The notes under the pieces are model-generated. The model had not been told where the DNA came from, did not search any database, and saw nothing but the letters and a program-made list of their open reading frames with translations. Both the position numbers and the translations under genes were made by a program. Positions 1 through 9,342 of a stretch of 64,000 nucleotides of DNA are shown piece after piece. Origin of the DNA: Colimorpha sp045640985 (GTDB lineage: Bacteria; Bacteroidota; Bacteroidia; Bacteroidales; P3); contig JAZUFZ010000017.1 of the NCBI GenBank assembly GCA_045640985.1, positions 96,604 to 160,603 on the forward strand. The letters run 5' to 3'. Each line of letters opens with the position of its first letter. The stretch's first letter is position 1.

Positions 1-787
1 GGAGTTTATTGCAAGCCTTTGCGATGGTTTTGTTTGCAGCAATATAACCAATACGCCAGCCAGTCATAGCAAAGCCTTTAGCTACACCGTTTACGGTGAT
101 TACACGTTCCTTAATCTCTGGGAACTGCGCAATACTCTCGTGTTTACCAACAAAATTGATGTGTTCATAGATTTCGTCAGCCATTACAAAGATATTCTCA
201 TGGCGGGCAACAACATCAGCGATAGCGCGCAATTCTTCCTTAGTATAAAGCATACCCGTAGGATTACTTGGGCTGCTGAACATGATAAGTTTGGTCTTAG
301 GAGTGATAGCGGCTTCGAGCTGTTCTGCTGTAACCTTGAAGTTATTCTCAATCTTAGTCTTTACATAAACGCATTTACCTTCTGCTACTCTTACAATTTC
401 TTTATAAGATACCCAGAATGGAGTAGGAATAATAACCTCATCACCAGGGTTGATAAGGCACTGTACGAGCTGATAGATACTCTGCTTTGCACCAGTACTT
501 ACAACAATCTGATCAGGAGTGAAATCCAAATTGTTGTCGCGTTTCAGCTTCAAGCAGATAGCTTCTTTCAAATCTGCATAACCAGGAACAGGAGGATAAT
601 GGGTAAAGTTGTCGTCGATAGCCTTCTTTGCAGCCTCTTTTACCACCTCTGGAGTATTGAAATCAGGTTCTCCGATTGATAAGCTGATAACATCTTTGCC
701 TTCTGCTTTTAATTCACGTGCTTTTGCTGTCATAGCTAAAGTCTCAGACTCTGCCATGTTTAAGATTCTATTGCTTAGAATTTCCAT
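1..787 (-). CDS. PLP-dependent aspartate-type aminotransferase (3' end outside window)
   Basis: A fold-type I aminotransferase that moves an amino group between an amino acid (probably aspartate) and a 2-oxo acid. Reading from the ATG whose complement ends at 787 gives 262 residues before the window edge, of about 395 usual for the family. Visible family signatures are SIGEPDF near residue 36, the SSPSNPTG loop, the ADEIYE segment carrying the cofactor-binding Asp and Tyr, and the PLP lysine at residue 237 in VAKGFAMTGWRIGY. The C-terminal third is missing only because the window ends. It lies 23 nt downstream of metG on the same strand, so read-through is possible. Exact substrate within the family is inferred. 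Confidence 0.9.
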   Translation of the reverse strand, partial: MEILSNRILNMAESETLAMTAKARELKAEGKDVISLSIGEPDFNTPEVVKEAAKKAIDDNFTHYPPVPGYADLKEAICLKLKRDNNLDFTPDQIVVSTGAKQSIYQLVQCLINPGDEVIIPTPFWVSYKEIVRVAEGKCVYVKTKIENNFKVTAEQLEAAITPKTKLIMFSSPSNPTGMLYTKEELRAIADVVARHENIFVMADEIYEHINFVGKHESIAQFPEIKERVITVNGVAKGFAMTGWRIGYIAANKTIAKACNKL

Positions 788-810
788 AATATATTAATTT
801 TTATTTGTTT

Positions 811-2868
811 TTATCCTACATTACAACCTTCGGCCACTTTCTGGCTTGGAGTAATAAGTACCAGACGACCATCACGGTCTTCAGCACTCAGAATCATACC
901 ATTGCTATCTATGCCTTTTAATTTCTTGGGAGCGAAGTTTGCAATAAAGCAGACCTGCATTCCCACCAGCTTTTCCGGTTCTGGATAGTACTTTGCAATG
1001 CCACTCAAAATCGTACGCGGCGTTCCTGTTCCTTCATCAATCTTGAATTGAAGCAGTTTATCGGCCTTAGGAACCTTGGTGCATTCTACAACAGTTCCCA
1101 CACGGATATCAAGTTTGCCAAAATCATCAAAACTTACGATAGGTTTCACCTCTTTAGGACTCCAGGCATTCAGTTCATTCTGTTTCTTAATCTCTGCCAA
1201 ACGGTTTAACTGTGCCTCAATAGCAGCATCTTCAATTTTTTCAAACATGATTTCGGCTGCTTCCAGTTGTTTACCTTCTTCCAGCAACATTCCACCTGCT
1301 TCTCTCCAACCTAACTGTTCAATATTGAGCATCTTCCTCAATTTCTCAGCACTGAATGGCAGGAAAGGTTCACACAAGATAGCTAAATTAGCACAAATCT
1401 GAAGATTGATATTCATCACCGTTGCCGTACGCACCGGATCAGTCTTGATAAGTTTCCAAGGTTCCGTTTCTGTCAGATATTTGTTGCCCAGACGTGCCAG
1501 ATTCATCATCTCAGACAAAGCCTCTCTGAAACGATAGGTTTCAATTGAACGGCCTATCTTTTCAGGGTATTCCTTCATCTCAGCCAGCACCTGTTGATCA
1601 AGTTCTGTCAAAGACCCTAAAGCAGGAACTTTCCCTTCAAAGAATTTATGCGTCAGCACAAGGGTACGATTTACAAAGTTTCCCAGGATAGCCACCAACT
1701 CACTGTTGTTCTTGAGTTGAAAATCTTTCCATGAGAAATCATTATCCTTGGTTTCAGGCGCATTACTGCATAAAGTATATCTCAAAACATCCTGTTTCCC
1801 CGGGAAATCTTTAAGATACTCATGCAGCCATACAGCCCAGTTTCTTGAAGTGCTGATCTTATCACCTTCAAGATTCAGAAACTCATTTGCAGGAACGTTC
1901 TCAGGCAGGATATAACTGCCGTCAGCTTTCAGCATACTGGGGAATATAATGCAATGGAATACTATATTGTCCTTGCCGATAAAATGAACCAGTTTGGTAT
2001 CTTCACTCTTCCACCATTTTTCCCAATCATCGCCTTTCAGCTGTTTGGTAAACGATATATATCCTATAGGCGCATCAAACCATACATAAAGCACTTTCCC
2101 GTCGGCTCCCTCTACCGGAACTTTCACACCCCAATCCAAATCTCTCGTCACGGCTCTTGGCTGTAAACCTGCATCAATCCAGGACTTACATTGTCCATAT
2201 ACGTTAGTTTTCCAGTCTTTATGTTGCTCCAGAATCCATTCTCTCAGCCAAGGTTCGTCCTGATCCAAAGGTAGAAACCAATGTTTGGTTTCCTTCATCA
2301 CAGGCTTGCTTCCACTCAAGGCTGATTTCGGGTTAATCAGATCGGTAGCGTTCAATGAACTTCCACATGCCTCGCACTGGTCGCCATACGCATGTTCGTT
2401 CCCACATTTAGGACACGTACCTGTTACATATCTGTCTGCCAGAAACTGATGAGCTTCCTCATCATACAACTGCTGACTTACTTTTTCTATGAATTTACCT
2501 TCATCATAGAGCTTCTTAAAATACGCCGAAGCCGTCTTGGCATGTTCTTCGCAACTGGTACGGCTGTAAATGTCAAAATTTACGCCGAACTCTTTCATGG
2601 AATCTTTGATGATGCCATGATAGCGATCAACGATATCCTGAGGAGTAACACCTTCTCTGCGGGCTTTTATGGTAATTGGCACACCATGTTCATCACTACC
2701 TCCGATAAAAGCCACATCTTCTCCCTGGCTTCTCAAATAACGAGCATATATATCAGCTGGCACATAAACTCCTGCCAGATGTCCTATATGTACAGGCCCG
2801 TTTGCGTATGGAAGTGCCGTGGTAACGGTATATCTCTTGTATTTCTGATCTTTTTCTGTGTATAGCAT
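811..2868 (-). CDS. metG: Methionyl-tRNA synthetase
   Basis: Charges tRNA-Met with methionine in the cytoplasm. The 685-residue protein has the class I HIGH motif at residues 27-30, a zinc knuckle (CPKC...CEAC) near residues 150-170, and the KMSKS-equivalent as KISTS before RNW. A C-terminal EMAP/Trbp111-type tRNA-binding domain starts around residue 580 (FGKLDIRVGTVVE), giving the long dimeric form. It follows the 2924-3907 lipoprotein gene with a 55-nt gap and precedes the aminotransferase gene by 23 nt, all on the minus strand. Confidence 0.97.
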   Translation of the reverse strand: MLYTEKDQKYKRYTVTTALPYANGPVHIGHLAGVYVPADIYARYLRSQGEDVAFIGGSDEHGVPITIKARREGVTPQDIVDRYHGIIKDSMKEFGVNFDIYSRTSCEEHAKTASAYFKKLYDEGKFIEKVSQQLYDEEAHQFLADRYVTGTCPKCGNEHAYGDQCEACGSSLNATDLINPKSALSGSKPVMKETKHWFLPLDQDEPWLREWILEQHKDWKTNVYGQCKSWIDAGLQPRAVTRDLDWGVKVPVEGADGKVLYVWFDAPIGYISFTKQLKGDDWEKWWKSEDTKLVHFIGKDNIVFHCIIFPSMLKADGSYILPENVPANEFLNLEGDKISTSRNWAVWLHEYLKDFPGKQDVLRYTLCSNAPETKDNDFSWKDFQLKNNSELVAILGNFVNRTLVLTHKFFEGKVPALGSLTELDQQVLAEMKEYPEKIGRSIETYRFREALSEMMNLARLGNKYLTETEPWKLIKTDPVRTATVMNINLQICANLAILCEPFLPFSAEKLRKMLNIEQLGWREAGGMLLEEGKQLEAAEIMFEKIEDAAIEAQLNRLAEIKKQNELNAWSPKEVKPIVSFDDFGKLDIRVGTVVECTKVPKADKLLQFKIDEGTGTPRTILSGIAKYYPEPEKLVGMQVCFIANFAPKKLKGIDSNGMILSAEDRDGRLVLITPSQKVAEGCNVG

Positions 2869-2923
2869 AACTCTTTTATTTGGTGGATAACGTCATTAGC
2901 CCCTACCGGGGATACAGTTTCCA

Positions 2924-3907
2924 TTATTCTATGTAACGAATATCTTTTGCCGCACCTTCGCTCTCTATGATACATGTTGGGAACCCTTTCTCATTATAGT
3001 TGTAAGCCCAACTGTTATCAAATGAAATAGGGACACTCTGGCTGAGAGGAAGTTCAATATTCAAAATAGGGATAGTGACGGAAAGGTTAAAATCAACCAC
3101 ACCACTATTGTGCTCCGTCAAAGGATTGTTAATGGACAGGCTCTTTGCCATTGGTCCTTCTGACAGCATCATATAATAAGGATTCTTTTTGCTATCATAG
3201 GTATAGCTGAGCGTATCCTTAATGCTTAACACCAATGGAAAATCACCAGTCAGCATTGGAAGAAAACCAGCATAGTCACCTAAGATAGATTCCAAGGTTT
3301 CTTCGTCAATGATGGATGTAATATCGTTTACATTTATCGTTGAAGTAATGTTGGCTGATACAATCATCTGTTTCACGTTTTCGCCCTCCCATACATATTC
3401 CATCTGTATGTCCTGATTTGTCAGCTGGAATTTGGGTGTAGGACGCTTTGCACCGCTCATGAGACTTCCAAACAGTTCCATCAAATAGTCTGCATTCAGC
3501 GTAGCATTCATTCCGCTAATCTGATCATTGGCATTATGACGAATATCAGCTACAAGAAGATTCTTGTTGTCTGATATTATTGACAGTTTGGTCATCCAAC
3601 CTTCTTCATAGGTATATTTCAACTGCTGGCTTTGTCCACCTTCGGATAGTGTGATAACACTCATTCTATTGCCATTATAGTCGAACGTAGTGGTTACCCC
3701 ACGACCATCGATTGATGCCAGCTTGCTGCTTCCCCAATTCCATGTTTCATCAACATCGCCTTCGTCCAAGATACTGGCAATTTTCATTTCTGGAGCATAA
3801 ATGCCTTCTTTGGAGTTACTCTGGTCTTCTTTTTCTTTATCTTTATTGCATGACACCGCACCAACCAGAAGTGCAACCATGGCCATTGAGAAAATCAGCT
3901 TTTTCAT
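2924..3907 (-). CDS. Lipoprotein of unknown function
   Basis: A 327-residue predicted lipoprotein. Residues 1-20 form a signal peptide ending in a lipobox (VSC, Cys20) followed by a charged tether (NKDKEKEDQS), so it should be anchored in the cell envelope. The body is beta-rich: it contains a conserved-looking segment in which a formula-like string is read (FDYNGNRMSVITL, then LKYTYEEGWMTKLSI), reminiscent of YD-type strand repeats. I do not recognise a named family. It begins 9 nt after the DUF5606 gene stop and is followed by metG, so it is probably co-transcribed with the DUF5606 gene. Confidence 0.8.
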   Translation of the reverse strand: MKKLIFSMAMVALLVGAVSCNKDKEKEDQSNSKEGIYAPEMKIASILDEGDVDETWNWGSSKLASIDGRGVTTTFDYNGNRMSVITLSEGGQSQQLKYTYEEGWMTKLSIISDNKNLLVADIRHNANDQISGMNATLNADYLMELFGSLMSGAKRPTPKFQLTNQDIQMEYVWEGENVKQMIVSANITSTINVNDITSIIDEETLESILGDYAGFLPMLTGDFPLVLSIKDTLSYTYDSKKNPYYMMLSEGPMAKSLSINNPLTEHNSGVVDFNLSVTIPILNIELPLSQSVPISFDNSWAYNYNEKGFPTCIIESEGAAKDIRYIE

Positions 3908-3916
3908 AATACAGTT

Positions 3917-4333
3917 TTATTCGTTATTTTCAGTCTTTTCTTCTTCCGGTTCCAGCTTGCCTGCATTCAAAAGGACATTGTACCAGTACAGCACCTTTTT
4001 CACATCAGAAGCATGAACTCTTTCAGTGTCATACTCTGGCAGAACTTCACCAAAATAAGCAAACAACTCTGCATTGGATGCCTTCTTTGGGTCAAATGCC
4101 AAAGCTTTGCCCTCTTCTTTTGCATATATTGCCTGCATTACATCCACCAAAGGTCTTTCGTCTTCATTGGTATAGATGCGTATTTCGCCTAAAGAACTGA
4201 TACGGTCATTTCTGAAAACAGGGTATCTCTGTTTGGTTACAAGATTCATCACAATGGCACCGCCTTTCGTCTGGCTTACCAGTTCGCTCAAATCCGGTTT
4301 TCCGGCTACTACTAAGATGTTTGATAGATCCAT
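3917..4333 (-). CDS. DUF5606 family protein
   Basis: A 138-residue soluble protein matching what I know of the DUF5606 family, which is confined to Bacteroidota and has no assigned function. The N-terminal half (VVAGKPDLSELVSQTKGGAIVMNL, read in two blocks around residues 9-32) is the typical compact domain. A helical segment around residues 70-120 follows, then an acidic tail (EPEEEKTENNE). It starts about 80 nt downstream of the BadF-type kinase gene and lies 9 nt upstream of the lipoprotein gene. No signal peptide or membrane segment is present. Family assignment is from recall of the N-terminal motif. Confidence 0.72.
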   Translation of the reverse strand: MDLSNILVVAGKPDLSELVSQTKGGAIVMNLVTKQRYPVFRNDRISSLGEIRIYTNEDERPLVDVMQAIYAKEEGKALAFDPKKASNAELFAYFGEVLPEYDTERVHASDVKKVLYWYNVLLNAGKLEPEEEKTENNE

Positions 4334-4416
4334 TTTCTTGGGTTAGTTTAATTTTTGAATAGATTTTCTATTTTTATCAATATATGATAACGCGAAATAT
4401 ATGTTTTTAGTATTTA

Positions 4417-5256
4417 TTACTCACATTTTTTATGATATTTTTTCAGTCCTTCCATCGGTTCCTTACAGATCATTCCTATTTCCGTATTGTGACGCTGTGC
4501 CAAGGTCCTCAGCACAGGCTCAAATCCGACTGCCACACTGCCTACTATATTCAGTCTCTCATGTTGTGTATCATATTGGTCAATCTGCTCTCTGAAAAAG
4601 TCTTCCATTACTTTTTCTACCATATTTCTCATCCATCCGTTTGCTATATTTTCGTATGCAAAACAGGCAAATTGCGCAAGATATCTGTTAGGATTTGGAC
4701 GATGATATATCTGTTCTAAGAATTCCGTTCTTTCCATCGGATACTTTTCACGGAAAAGACTGCTGATTTCCTGAGGCATCCGGTCCCTGAAATAATTCTT
4801 CAGCAGTTGGCGTCCTATCGCATTTCCAGAACCCTCATCGCACCCTAAGGCATATCCCAGAGCCGCTATATTGCGGGTAATCTTTTCCCCGTCATACTGA
4901 CAGGAATTGCTGCCCGTCCCCAAAATTGCCACTATGCCGGAATGGTTTCCACATGTAGCCCGGCAAGCGGCCAGCAAATCGCTCTCTATCTCAACACTCC
5001 TGGGTTTGAGTATTTTGTTCATGGATTGCCGTAATCTTTTATTAGCCGTCTCGCCCGTACAACCAGCACCATAGAAACAGATTTCCAATGCTTCATCCGT
5101 ATGCACCATCTCTACCACCTTTCTGAAGGTGGTCTCCAAAACTTCATCGGAAACAAAATATGGGTTCAGACCTTCTGTTATCAGCCCTTGCCATTGCTCC
5201 CCATTCCACAATTCCCAATGGGTTTTCGTAGAACCGCTGTCGGCTATTAAAAGCAT
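4417..5256 (-). CDS. BadF/BadG-type sugar kinase (N-acetylglucosamine kinase-like)
   Basis: An ASKHA-fold ATPase of 279 residues related to eukaryotic N-acetylglucosamine kinase. The phosphate-1 loop is LIADSGSTKTHWELW at residues 2-17, phosphate-2 is AILGTGSNSCQYDG around residue 113, and the adenosine motif is VGSVAVGFEPVL near residue 240. GCDEGSGNAIGRQLL is the typical BadF/GlcNAc kinase segment. Its ATG lies 2 nt after the pyrD stop, so it is the distal gene of the recR-pyrK-pyrD transcript. That suggests cotranscription but no pathway link. Likely substrate is an amino sugar from wall recycling; this is inference from the family. Confidence 0.85.
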   Translation of the reverse strand: MLLIADSGSTKTHWELWNGEQWQGLITEGLNPYFVSDEVLETTFRKVVEMVHTDEALEICFYGAGCTGETANKRLRQSMNKILKPRSVEIESDLLAACRATCGNHSGIVAILGTGSNSCQYDGEKITRNIAALGYALGCDEGSGNAIGRQLLKNYFRDRMPQEISSLFREKYPMERTEFLEQIYHRPNPNRYLAQFACFAYENIANGWMRNMVEKVMEDFFREQIDQYDTQHERLNIVGSVAVGFEPVLRTLAQRHNTEIGMICKEPMEGLKKYHKKCE

Positions 5257-5258
5257 GT

Positions 5259-6161
5259 TCAGATTATGCCTATGATATCGTTTATATCGTTTATTCTATG
5301 GCGTCTGCAGTAATCCTCCAGCCCTTCGATGATCTTCACCGTCACCTGTGGATCCATAAAGTTAGCAGTACCTACTTCTACCGCTTTCGCGCCTGCCATA
5401 AGGAACTCTAAAGCATCCGATGCACAGGTAATTCCACCCAGACCTACTACCGGAATCTGAACAGCATGGGATACCTGCCATACCATTCTTACCGCAACAG
5501 GTTTTACGCAAGGGCCACTCAGACCTCCTGTTATTGTGCTCAACACCGGCTTCTGGCGTTCCACATCAATTGCCATTCCCAACATTGTGTTGATAAGGGA
5601 GACGCTGTCAGCACCTGCCTGCTCTACCGCTTTGGCGATATCCACGATACTGGTCACATTAGGCGTAAGCTTTACTATCAATGTTTTATGGTAAACCTTC
5701 CTCACCTCGCTCACCACTTGTGCCGCCATATCGGGATTGGTACCAAACCCCATACCACCTTTCTTCACATTAGGGCAGCTAATGTTGAGTTCTATGGCGG
5801 GAATATGTTCCAGTTCATCAATTTTCTCCGCAACTCTGCAGTATTCTTCTATGGAGCTGCCACTCACATTCACAATGATATTGGTATCAAGACCTTTGAT
5901 TCTATCATATACTTTCTCACAGAAGGTATCTACACCCACATTCTGCAGACCCACGGCATTCAGCATTCCCGAAGGGGTTTCTGCCATTCTCGGGTAAGGA
6001 TTGCCCTGCCGGCGTTCCCCCGTCGTACCTTTCACCACAATACCACCCAGACGGTTCAAATCAATAAAATCGGCAAATTCTTCCCCATAACCAAAAGTCC
6101 CGCTCGCCGTCATAACGGGATTCTTCAATTTCAGATTGTGTATCTTAACTTCTAAACTCAT
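5259..6161 (-). CDS. pyrD: Dihydroorotate dehydrogenase B, catalytic subunit
   Basis: Oxidises dihydroorotate to orotate in de novo pyrimidine synthesis, using FMN. The 300-residue class 1B enzyme has the catalytic Cys in ELNISCPNVKKGG near residue 132, an FMN phosphate-binding GLGGITCASDALEFLMAGA segment near residue 240, and the N-terminal MTASGTFGYG loop. Class 1B enzymes work as a PyrD2/PyrK2 complex that passes electrons to NAD+. The partner gene pyrK lies directly upstream with a 21-nt gap, which supports the class assignment. Downstream, the BadF-type kinase gene starts 2 nt after the stop. Confidence 0.97.
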   Translation of the reverse strand: MSLEVKIHNLKLKNPVMTASGTFGYGEEFADFIDLNRLGGIVVKGTTGERRQGNPYPRMAETPSGMLNAVGLQNVGVDTFCEKVYDRIKGLDTNIIVNVSGSSIEEYCRVAEKIDELEHIPAIELNISCPNVKKGGMGFGTNPDMAAQVVSEVRKVYHKTLIVKLTPNVTSIVDIAKAVEQAGADSVSLINTMLGMAIDVERQKPVLSTITGGLSGPCVKPVAVRMVWQVSHAVQIPVVGLGGITCASDALEFLMAGAKAVEVGTANFMDPQVTVKIIEGLEDYCRRHRINDINDIIGII

Positions 6162-6182
6162 GATATCCGCGATATTAGTGTT

Positions 6183-6947
6183 TTACTTCATCCAGTCATC
6201 CAACAGATTTATGTCAAATACCGGACCTTCCTTGCACACACATTTATGGCCTTCATTGGTATCTTGAACGCAGCACAGGCAGGCACCGATACCACAAGCC
6301 ATCATATTTTCAAGTGACACTTCACAACTGATTCCATGACTTTTAGCATGTCGGGCCACAGCCTTCATCATAGGCGTAGGACCGCAGGTGCATATCTGAT
6401 CATAGTCTGCACCGAATCTGCTATGCTGGGTCACCATACCTTTTTCTCCCATGCTGCCGTCATCAGTAGCAATCAGCAATTCGCCATACTCCGCAAAAGG
6501 TTCTACTACAGGTATCAGTTCCTTTGTTCTGCCTCCAAGCAGAATGGTAGGACGGACACCTTTCTCCTTGTAACATTTTGCCAGATGCAGCAACGGAGCC
6601 GTTCCAGCGCCGCCACCTACCAGCAAAGGACGTTCCCCTTTAACAGAAAAGCCATGTCCAAGAGGATAAATCAGATTCAGCTGGTCTCCCTCCTTCAGCG
6701 TAGCAAGTTTTCTGGTTCCGTTACCCACTATCTGTATCAGGAGCGTCAATCTGTTATGTTCCTTATCTACGTCGTGAATAGAGATAGGACGGCGCAACAT
6801 CACTTTGCTGCAGTCCTTAACCTCCACCTCTACGAACTGTCCGGGGGCAATATCCATCATCTTCCCCTCATGCTGCAAGACGAGCGCAAAATAATGTTCG
6901 CCCAACTGCTTACGTTCTACAATCTCAAAAGTATGTATTTCTTTCAT
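6183..6947 (-). CDS. pyrK: Dihydroorotate dehydrogenase B, electron transfer subunit
   Basis: FAD and 2Fe-2S subunit that carries electrons from PyrD to NAD+. In its 254 residues one sees a ferredoxin-reductase-like FAD domain (LRRPISIHDV, the RxYS-equivalent, near residue 52), a nucleotide-binding GGGAGTAPLLHLAK loop near residue 112, and a C-terminal cysteine cluster (CGIGACLCC ... CVCKEGPVF, residues about 217-240) that ligates the iron-sulfur cluster. It precedes pyrD by 21 nt and follows recR by 43 nt on the same strand. Confidence 0.96.
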   Translation of the reverse strand: MKEIHTFEIVERKQLGEHYFALVLQHEGKMMDIAPGQFVEVEVKDCSKVMLRRPISIHDVDKEHNRLTLLIQIVGNGTRKLATLKEGDQLNLIYPLGHGFSVKGERPLLVGGGAGTAPLLHLAKCYKEKGVRPTILLGGRTKELIPVVEPFAEYGELLIATDDGSMGEKGMVTQHSRFGADYDQICTCGPTPMMKAVARHAKSHGISCEVSLENMMACGIGACLCCVQDTNEGHKCVCKEGPVFDINLLDDWMK

Positions 6948-6990
6948 AAAACTAAATTATCGGTTTTTATGCCATTCTTCCTGTTCATGT

Positions 6991-7611
6991 TTAGGACAAA
7001 CGGTCAAATGGTATTCGGTTGGTAATGCTGCGGCCCAAAGTTATCTCGTCGGCAAATTCCAGATTGTCCCCTATCGCAATGCCGCGGGCAATGGTGGTAA
7101 TTTTCACTCCCAGAGGCTGCAGCTGCCGGCTGAGATAATAATTGGTCGTGTCCCCTTCCATCGTGGTCGGGAGTGCCAGTATCACCTCTTCCACCGGGGA
7201 AGGATCTCCGTTCTTCACCCGTTCCAGGAGCGAATCTATATTCAGGTCATGGATTCCGATACCGTCGATAGGCGAAATCACCCCTCCCAGCACATGATAT
7301 AGCCCTCTATATTGCTGGGTATTCTCAATTGCCATCACATCCTGGATATTTTCCACTACGCATACGATATGCTGCTGACGCTTGGGACTGCTGCAGATAG
7401 GACATACCTCTGCATCACTTACCCCATGACAATAACGGCAATAATGAATATCGCTACGGAGATGACTCAAAGCCTCGATCATACTTGAAGCCTCGCCTTC
7501 GGGCATTTTCAGCAGATGAAGCGCATATCGCAAAGCACTCCGCTTTCCTACACCTGGCAAAAGCCCGAAAGCATCCACCGCACGCTGCAATATGTTAGAA
7601 TTCAAATCCAT
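6991..7611 (-). CDS. recR: Recombination mediator RecR
   Basis: RecF-pathway protein that, with RecO, loads RecA on gapped DNA. The 206-residue length is usual. Visible are the N-terminal helix-hairpin-helix (LLPGVGKRSALRYALHLL, residues 17-34), a Cys4 zinc finger (CRYCHGVSDAEVCPIC, residues about 57-72), and a Toprim domain starting VCVVENIQDVMAIE near residue 84. Its start codon overlaps the stop of the preceding 64-codon gene by one base, so translation is probably coupled. Confidence 0.97.
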   Translation of the reverse strand: MDLNSNILQRAVDAFGLLPGVGKRSALRYALHLLKMPEGEASSMIEALSHLRSDIHYCRYCHGVSDAEVCPICSSPKRQQHIVCVVENIQDVMAIENTQQYRGLYHVLGGVISPIDGIGIHDLNIDSLLERVKNGDPSPVEEVILALPTTMEGDTTNYYLSRQLQPLGVKITTIARGIAIGDNLEFADEITLGRSITNRIPFDRLS

Positions 7612-7805
7612 CAGCCCTCAAGTTCTTTTATTCTGCGCTGGATAAGAGCTATCTGTTCCTCCAGAAACTCTGGTGAATACTTGGAATCACAGAATCCGTT
7701 ACCCCTTGCCACGTATGCCTCATCGTCGGCCTGATCCACCAGCAGTTCCTCCAGTGCCTCAAGCTTCTTCTTCAACCGCAGCAAGTCTGTCCCGTTAGTC
7801 ATCAT
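7611..7805 (-). CDS. Small helical protein of unknown function
   Basis: A 64-residue soluble protein with two amphipathic helices: LLRLKKKLEALEELLVD near the start and a second (EEQIALIQRRIKELEG) at the end, joined by DEAYVARGNGFCDSKYSPEF. This looks like a small antiparallel coiled-coil hairpin. It overlaps the upstream membrane-protein gene by 11 nt and recR by 1 nt, so it is an internal member of the operon starting at 8007. I do not recognise the family. Tight coupling on both sides is the main argument that it is real. Confidence 0.75.
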   Translation of the reverse strand: MMTNGTDLLRLKKKLEALEELLVDQADDEAYVARGNGFCDSKYSPEFLEEQIALIQRRIKELEG

Positions 7806-8007
7806 TCTCCTTTTCAGCTTTCTCTTCCAGACGTTTTCTACGGCGACGGAGCATCGAATTTATTGTGAAAAATATCACAAACAATACGAAAACTACCAAT
7901 CCTACCACCCAAGGGGTCCACCCTTCAAGATGAAGTAATCTTGCGCTTAAAGCTCCTACTACGAGGGCTATCAGCAACGAAAAGAAACAGTTCCAGCCAG
8001 TATTCAT
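7795..8007 (-). CDS. Small two-helix membrane protein
   Basis: A 70-residue protein with two predicted transmembrane helices (about residues 8-24 and 31-50) and a strongly basic then acidic cytoplasmic tail (RRRRKRLEEKAEKENDD). It is the first gene of the operon leading into the 64-residue protein, recR, pyrK, pyrD and the BadF-type kinase. A -7 box lies at 8035-8042, 28 nt upstream of its ATG. No family recognised. Function unknown. Confidence 0.75.
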   Translation of the reverse strand: MNTGWNCFFSLLIALVVGALSARLLHLEGWTPWVVGLVVFVLFVIFFTINSMLRRRRKRLEEKAEKENDD

Positions 8008-8034
8008 ATTTATGCTTATTTAGGTTACGAATTG

Positions 8035-8042
8035 CAAAGATA
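8035..8042 (-). promoter_or_regulatory. Bacteroidota -7 box (TATCTTTG) for the 8007-4417 operon
   Basis: TATCTTTG on the minus strand, 28 nt before the ATG at 8007. It matches the Bacteroides -7 consensus TAnnTTTG. Confidence 0.7.
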
Positions 8043-8108
8043 CATATTTTTTTTATTCCTCACAAATTTTTTTTATTCCTGGTTCTTTTTCATTAGAAAA
8101 AGACATAA

Positions 8109-9281
8109 TTATTGCTTGTCTGCCCACAATCCGCGCACCCTTTCTGCCGATTCATGTATCCGCCCGGCACTCAAGCGTCCTTCCGCCACCAGTTCCTTTA
8201 TCAGCGCGATAGTTTCAGGTACAATCTCAGGATTATACTTTCCACTGTTGTTACCCAGACATAGCAGGTCCGCACCCGCGGAAATGGCTCTCCAGAGCGC
8301 CTCTTTGTAGCCATATTCATTTGCTATGGCCCCCATTCCCATATCGTCGGTAATAATCACACCTTCAAAGCCCAGACTGTCGCGCAGCAGTCCTGTAAGA
8401 ACCTTCTCCGATAAAGTGGCAGGAAGACCCGAGGCATCCAACTGGCGGTTAATCACATGGGTAGTCATAATCATACGCACTTTCCCGCTTGCTATCAGCG
8501 TCCTGTAAGGCTCCAGTTCACAGGCTTTCCAGGTTCGGCTCACGTCCACCAGTCCCTGATGGCTGTCGCCGCTGGAACTTCCGTGTCCGGGAAAATGCTT
8601 AGGACAGGAGATGATTCCCATACTGTCAGAAACTTCTATCCAGGCTTGCGCCAAAGCAGCCACCTCTGATGCCTCACTGCTGAAACTTCTTCCCAACTTG
8701 CCGATAATGGGGCAATTGGGGTTCACATTTACATCTACACACGGGGCAAAGTTGAGGTTTATTCCCAATTCTTCAAGCATCTCTGCCGTAGTTCCTGCAT
8801 AATGGCGCACCGAGTCTATTCCCCCTTTCCCCATCGCCTGGGCCGAGGGCAGCGGAGCAAAGCCTGCCTGACGCTTCAGCCGGCACACACTTCCCCCTTC
8901 CTGGTCTATACTGATCAGCAGCGGATTTCCGCGGCTGCCGAGGGCGTCAAAGTGCAACTCCTGCAACTGGGTACAGAGTTTCTTCACCTGGGCAGGGGTC
9001 ATAATGTTGCGGTAGTGCCTCCCCGACGGAGCGTCATATTCAAACAGAATGACTCCCCCGATATGATAATCACGTATATCTCTTACTATATGGTTGTTAT
9101 CGTCAAGGCTCATACCCCTGAATCCCACCAGGAGCATCTGCGCAATATCATCATCGAGACTGGGCACCGGCACTCCAGCCTGAATAGTATCAACAGCCTC
9201 TGCGGGAGTGGCTTTCGTGACCCCATGACAACTGACCATCATCAGAAGGGCACTTATCATCAACAGTAAAGATTTCATCAT
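8109..9281 (-). CDS. Glycoside hydrolase family 3 lipoprotein (beta-N-acetylhexosaminidase-like)
   Basis: A GH3 enzyme that probably removes terminal N-acetylhexosamine or glucose from glycans at the cell envelope. I place the start at 9281 (MMKSLLLMISALLMMVSC), which gives a signal peptide with lipobox Cys; an in-frame start at 9320 would add 13 residues that break the signal. Family signatures are SIDQEGGSVCRLKR, KHFPGHGSSSGDSHQGL (the His-Asp dyad loop of NagZ-type enzymes) and the nucleophile segment VIITDDMGMGAI. About 390 residues means a single-domain NagZ-like form. It is monocistronic, separated by a terminator from the next gene upstream. Confidence 0.9.
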   Translation of the reverse strand: MMKSLLLMISALLMMVSCHGVTKATPAEAVDTIQAGVPVPSLDDDIAQMLLVGFRGMSLDDNNHIVRDIRDYHIGGVILFEYDAPSGRHYRNIMTPAQVKKLCTQLQELHFDALGSRGNPLLISIDQEGGSVCRLKRQAGFAPLPSAQAMGKGGIDSVRHYAGTTAEMLEELGINLNFAPCVDVNVNPNCPIIGKLGRSFSSEASEVAALAQAWIEVSDSMGIISCPKHFPGHGSSSGDSHQGLVDVSRTWKACELEPYRTLIASGKVRMIMTTHVINRQLDASGLPATLSEKVLTGLLRDSLGFEGVIITDDMGMGAIANEYGYKEALWRAISAGADLLCLGNNSGKYNPEIVPETIALIKELVAEGRLSAGRIHESAERVRGLWADKQ

Positions 9282-9342
9282 ACAAAAGAATTTTTCTTTA
9301 TAACGCAGTTTTGCCTCCATTTATTGCCCGAAGGCACAAAAA

